Shown one piece after another: positions 5,351 to 7,217 of a stretch of 7,217 bases of DNA (position 1 is its first letter; every line of letters begins with the position of its first letter). The stretch is from positions 1 through 7,217 of the forward strand of contig JAISQQ010000222.1 in assembly GCA_031274075.1 (NCBI GenBank). Reading direction: 5' to 3'. The DNA is from Accumulibacter sp. (GTDB taxonomy: Bacteria; Pseudomonadota; Gammaproteobacteria; Burkholderiales; Rhodocyclaceae). Under the pieces are notes generated by a model. That model was given only the letters and a program-made list of their open reading frames with translations, made no database searches and had not been told where the DNA came from. The position numbers and the translations under genes were made by a program.

Positions 5351-5926
5351 GGGATGATCCGGGAGCCGCCGCGCGGGGAGGAGCGTTATCAAGGGACGCC
5401 GCTCGACGCCGAGCCGCAGGCGTTGGCCGGGAAAGCGCTCGAACAGCGCGGCGCGCGTTTCTTCCGCGCCGTAGGAAAAGACGTTTCGCCCGAACCGGGC
5501 GTCGCCGACGCGGAGGACGATGCCTTCCCAGGATTGCCGCCCGCCTTCGAACACCATCCACGGCGGGTCGGCGCGGAATCGCCCGAAGGGGGGGCGGGCG
5601 AAGGGCAGGCCGGCGTTGTGCGAGCGCACGCGCTCCTGCCAGGACCAGATTCGTCCATTGACGACGCGGTAGATGTCCTGGACCGGCGTGAGTTGCACGG
5701 AGTGGAGGTATTCCGTGGCGAATTCCTGCCCCAGGGGGGCGCTGGCCGCGAACAGGGGCGCGTTGCGCCCGGACGGCTCGCTGGCGGAGGAGGAAGGCGC
5801 GAAGCGGATGGTCAGGGCGTCGACCGGATGCAGGAGCAGGGCGACCAAGGCCAGCGCGCACAACAGCAGCGCGTGGCGCCATTTTCGCTTTGCCGGAAAG
5901 GCGTAAAGCGTGAAAATCGCGTTCAT
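5348..5926 (-). CDS. DUF1850 domain protein, TRAP-TAXI associated
   Basis: This 192-residue protein carries the DUF1850 core, a family of unknown function normally encoded next to TRAP-TAXI transporters. An N-terminal hydrophobic stretch (about 19-32, after a basic RKWRH) is a signal peptide or membrane anchor, placing the rest in the periplasm. The core begins with FATEYLHSVQLTPVQDIYRV (69-88) and continues with IWSWQERVRSHNAGLPF (93-109), which hold the family's HSV..TPV and AGLP motifs. I chose the start at 5926 because it has GGAG 10 nt upstream and lies just downstream of a good promoter. The in-frame ATG at 6028 would lie upstream of that promoter and add 34 residues with no family match. 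A likely role is a partner or chaperone of the TAXI protein or permease, but this is unproven. Here it is separated from the transporter operon by about 1.6 kb and inverted. Confidence 0.88.
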   Translation of the reverse strand: MNAIFTLYAFPAKRKWRHALLLCALALVALLLHPVDALTIRFAPSSSASEPSGRNAPLFAASAPLGQEFATEYLHSVQLTPVQDIYRVVNGRIWSWQERVRSHNAGLPFARPPFGRFRADPPWMVFEGGRQSWEGIVLRVGDARFGRNVFSYGAEETRAALFERFPGQRLRLGVERRPLITLLPARRLPDHP

Positions 5927-5956
5927 CGAAAACCGACTCCGGTTGGAAACCGCCCC

Positions 5957-5985
5957 ACTATACCAAGGACTTCCAGTAACGTCCA
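5957..5985 (-). promoter_or_regulatory. Sigma70-type promoter for the DUF1850 gene
   Basis: On the minus strand TGGACG (5985-5980) is a 4-of-6 match to the -35 box. TATAGT (5962-5957) is a 5-of-6 match to the -10 box, with exactly 17 nt between. The start of transcription would fall near 5950, about 25 nt before the ATG. The -35 box lies within the left arm of an interrupted palindrome, so a factor binding there could block transcription. Confidence 0.6.
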
Positions 5986-6046
5986 TAAGGTACTGAAAAC
6001 TTTGAATTTCCATCTTTTTCAGTTCCACTGGACGCTACTGGAATCC
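5967..6046. repeat. 80-bp interrupted palindrome between DUF1850 and integrase
   Basis: The outer arms, GGACTTCCAGTAACGTCCA (5967-5985) and the complement of 6029-6046, agree except for one gap and one mismatch. The inner arms GGTACTGAAAA (5989-5999) and TTTTCAGTTCC (6016-6026) agree at 10 of 11. The loop is 16 nt. The structure covers the DUF1850 promoter and lies 140 bp upstream of the integrase. It may be an operator, an integrase-binding region or a small palindromic element. Confidence 0.75.
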
Positions 6047-6061
6047 ACCGCCAGCCAGGAC

Positions 6062-6085
6062 TTTCAAGTCCATTTTCAAGTCCAT
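6062..6085 (+). repeat. Perfect tandem 12-bp repeat upstream of the integrase
   Basis: TTTCAAGTCCAT occurs twice in a row. Preceding GGAC makes GGACTTTCAAGTCC a 14-bp palindrome. With the GTCCA/TGGAC motifs at 5981 and 6029 this gives a cluster of one short motif before the integrase. Such clusters are expected of arm-type binding sites for the N-terminal domain of P4-like integrases, though this is inferred. Confidence 0.6.
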
Positions 6086-6171
6086 AGTCAATCGGGCACG
6101 GCGGAAATCGGATTCCTGCTTGGAAAGCGGGAGCGGTGGAAAAAAAATCCAGACCTGACTCGACAACCGTT

Positions 6172-6176
6172 AGGAG
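6172..6176 (+). promoter_or_regulatory. Ribosome binding site of the integrase
   Basis: AGGAG lies 7 nt before the ATG at 6184 and fixes the start of the integrase. Confidence 0.8.
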
Positions 6177-6183
6177 CTGGATC

Positions 6184-7217
6184 ATGGCACTCTCAGACTT
6201 GACCGTCCGGCAAGCCAAGCCGACGGGTAAAGCATACACCCTCGGCGACTTCGACGGACTCTCCCTCAACGTCTCTCCCCACGGCGGAAAATCCTGGCAC
6301 TTCCGCTACTACTGGCACAGCAGCCAAAAGCGCATCGCGTTCGGCACCTACCCGGAAGTCTCTCTCCGGGCGGCGCGTCAGGCACGCGACGAAGCGCGCG
6401 CCTTGTTGTCCCAAGGCATCGATCCGCGCGCGCAGCGCAAGGAGAAACGGCTGGCCGAGCGCCTCGCGGACGAGAATACGTTCGGCGCCGTGTTTCACCA
6501 CTGGATCGAACATCACCAATTGGAAATCAAGACGGGAAAGGGCAGTACGCACGCCAAGATCGTGCGCCTCTTCAAAAAAGACATTCTACCTCTCCTGGAA
6601 AGGCAGTCGATTCATGAGATCCGGCGTCCCGACCTGCTGGAAGTCGTCGGCAGGATCGAGCGCCGGGGCGCGCTGACGATCGCGCGGTTCGCGCGCATCT
6701 GGCTCCGGCAGATGTTCCGCTATGCGCTCGTGACCGTACCCGGGTTGGAATACAACTACGCGACCGACCTCAACGTCGTCGCCGTCCCGCAACGGCCCAC
6801 GCGCCACAATCCGTTCCTGCGCAGGGACGAATTGCCGGCACTGTTGCAAAGCGTGCAAACATACGACAACAGACTCGTCCGGCAAGGGTTGCGCCTCTTG
6901 CTGCTCACCGGCGTGCGCACCTATGAACTGCGGCACGCGACGGCGGAACAATTCGATCTCGAACGCGGCGTGTGGATCGTTCCGCCCGAAAACGTCAAGC
7001 AGTTGCAGCGCAAGATGCGCCAGTGCGGCCTACAGTCCCAGGACATTCCCCCATATCTCGTGCCGCTCCCCACGCAGGCCGTGGCGATCGTCCGCGAGCT
7101 GCTGGAATCCGCCGGCCCGGCCCAGCGTTATCTGCTGGCGCACCGGAGCGATCCGCAGAAATGCATTGGCGCCAGTGCGCTCAACAAGGCATTGCAACGC
7201 CTGGGCTACGCCGGCCG
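6184..7217 (+). CDS. Tyrosine-type integrase, P4-like with DUF4102 arm-binding domain (3' end cut off)
   Basis: The frame is open from 6184 to the window end, giving 344 residues of a family usually about 400 long. It would catalyse site-specific integration and excision of a genomic island. Residues 1-85 form the arm-site-binding domain, with the typical opening SDLTVRQAKP, GDFDGLSLNVSPHGGKSWHFRY and FGTYPEVSLRAARQ. Residues about 100-200 form the helical core-binding domain (FGAVFHHWIEHH onward). The catalytic domain begins near 208 and has the first catalytic arginine in LLTGVRTYELR (Arg245). The later His-x-x-Arg box and the tyrosine lie beyond the window. The beta-hairpin after VWIVPPENVK carries an insertion (about 272-290) before the usual LVPLP, as in one subgroup of these enzymes. 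Its start is supported by AGGAG. No tRNA fragment that could be the attachment site is visible just upstream. Confidence 0.95.
   Translation, partial: MALSDLTVRQAKPTGKAYTLGDFDGLSLNVSPHGGKSWHFRYYWHSSQKRIAFGTYPEVSLRAARQARDEARALLSQGIDPRAQRKEKRLAERLADENTFGAVFHHWIEHHQLEIKTGKGSTHAKIVRLFKKDILPLLERQSIHEIRRPDLLEVVGRIERRGALTIARFARIWLRQMFRYALVTVPGLEYNYATDLNVVAVPQRPTRHNPFLRRDELPALLQSVQTYDNRLVRQGLRLLLLTGVRTYELRHATAEQFDLERGVWIVPPENVKQLQRKMRQCGLQSQDIPPYLVPLPTQAVAIVRELLESAGPAQRYLLAHRSDPQKCIGASALNKALQRLGYAG

Noticed and set aside
5205..5882. 225-codon minus-strand frame overlapping DUF1850
   Set aside because: It is out of frame with the DUF1850 motifs, and its C-terminus is the translation of the ATTCC/GGAAT repeat (HSGESRNPG).
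5927..6183. tRNA 3' end as attachment site of the integrase
   Set aside because: I found no TPsiC-arm-like GGTTCGA...CC plus acceptor stem sequence in this stretch.
5024..6202. 392-codon plus-strand frame
   Set aside because: It crosses several palindromic repeats and the antisense of the DUF1850 gene, and ends inside the integrase start. Composition is that of a shadow.

Overview
The window looks like a chromosomal segment of a GC-rich proteobacterium, most likely a beta- or gammaproteobacterium. The grounds are high G+C coding sequence with strong third-position bias, proteobacterial protein families (TRAP-TAXI transporter, DUF1850, DUF4102-type integrase), and many GTAG-headed REP-like hairpins and ATTCC...GGAAT intergenic repeats. 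No species can be named from what is visible.

Layout. Positions 1-735 hold no convincing gene. They contain the tail of a dispersed repeat, a terminator-like hairpin, a large inverted array of 7-bp repeats around a hairpin, and a pair of inverted REP-like elements. Positions 736-3717 are a two-gene operon: a fused TRAP permease (658 aa) and a TAXI-type periplasmic solute-binding protein (321 aa), closed by a strong terminator. Next comes a block of stacked hairpins (3843-3903) that ends in a sequence resembling a single CRISPR repeat and abuts a small unrecognised gene (3904-4254), followed by a RimJ/RimL-type GNAT acetyltransferase (4335-4910). Positions 4911-5347 are a gene-free repeat field: a REP-like inverted pair, nested hairpins and an ATTCC/GGAAT repeat. 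A DUF1850 gene lies on the minus strand (5926-5348). A divergent, repeat-rich region (5927-6183) separates it from a P4-like tyrosine integrase (6184 to the window end, cut off).

How the genes fit. The TAXI protein would capture a small organic anion in the periplasm and hand it to the permease for ion-coupled uptake. DUF1850 proteins typically sit beside TRAP-TAXI genes, so the minus-strand gene is probably a displaced partner of the 736-3717 operon. The integrase marks a likely island edge at the right. The small gene and the acetyltransferase look like cargo inserted between the transporter and its DUF1850 partner.

The most interesting observation joins two loci. The sequences flanking the DUF1850 reading frame (after its stop and before its start) recur fused together just downstream of the TAXI gene. 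The join falls at a 4-bp microhomology, as if a second copy of the gene had been deleted almost exactly from start codon to stop codon.
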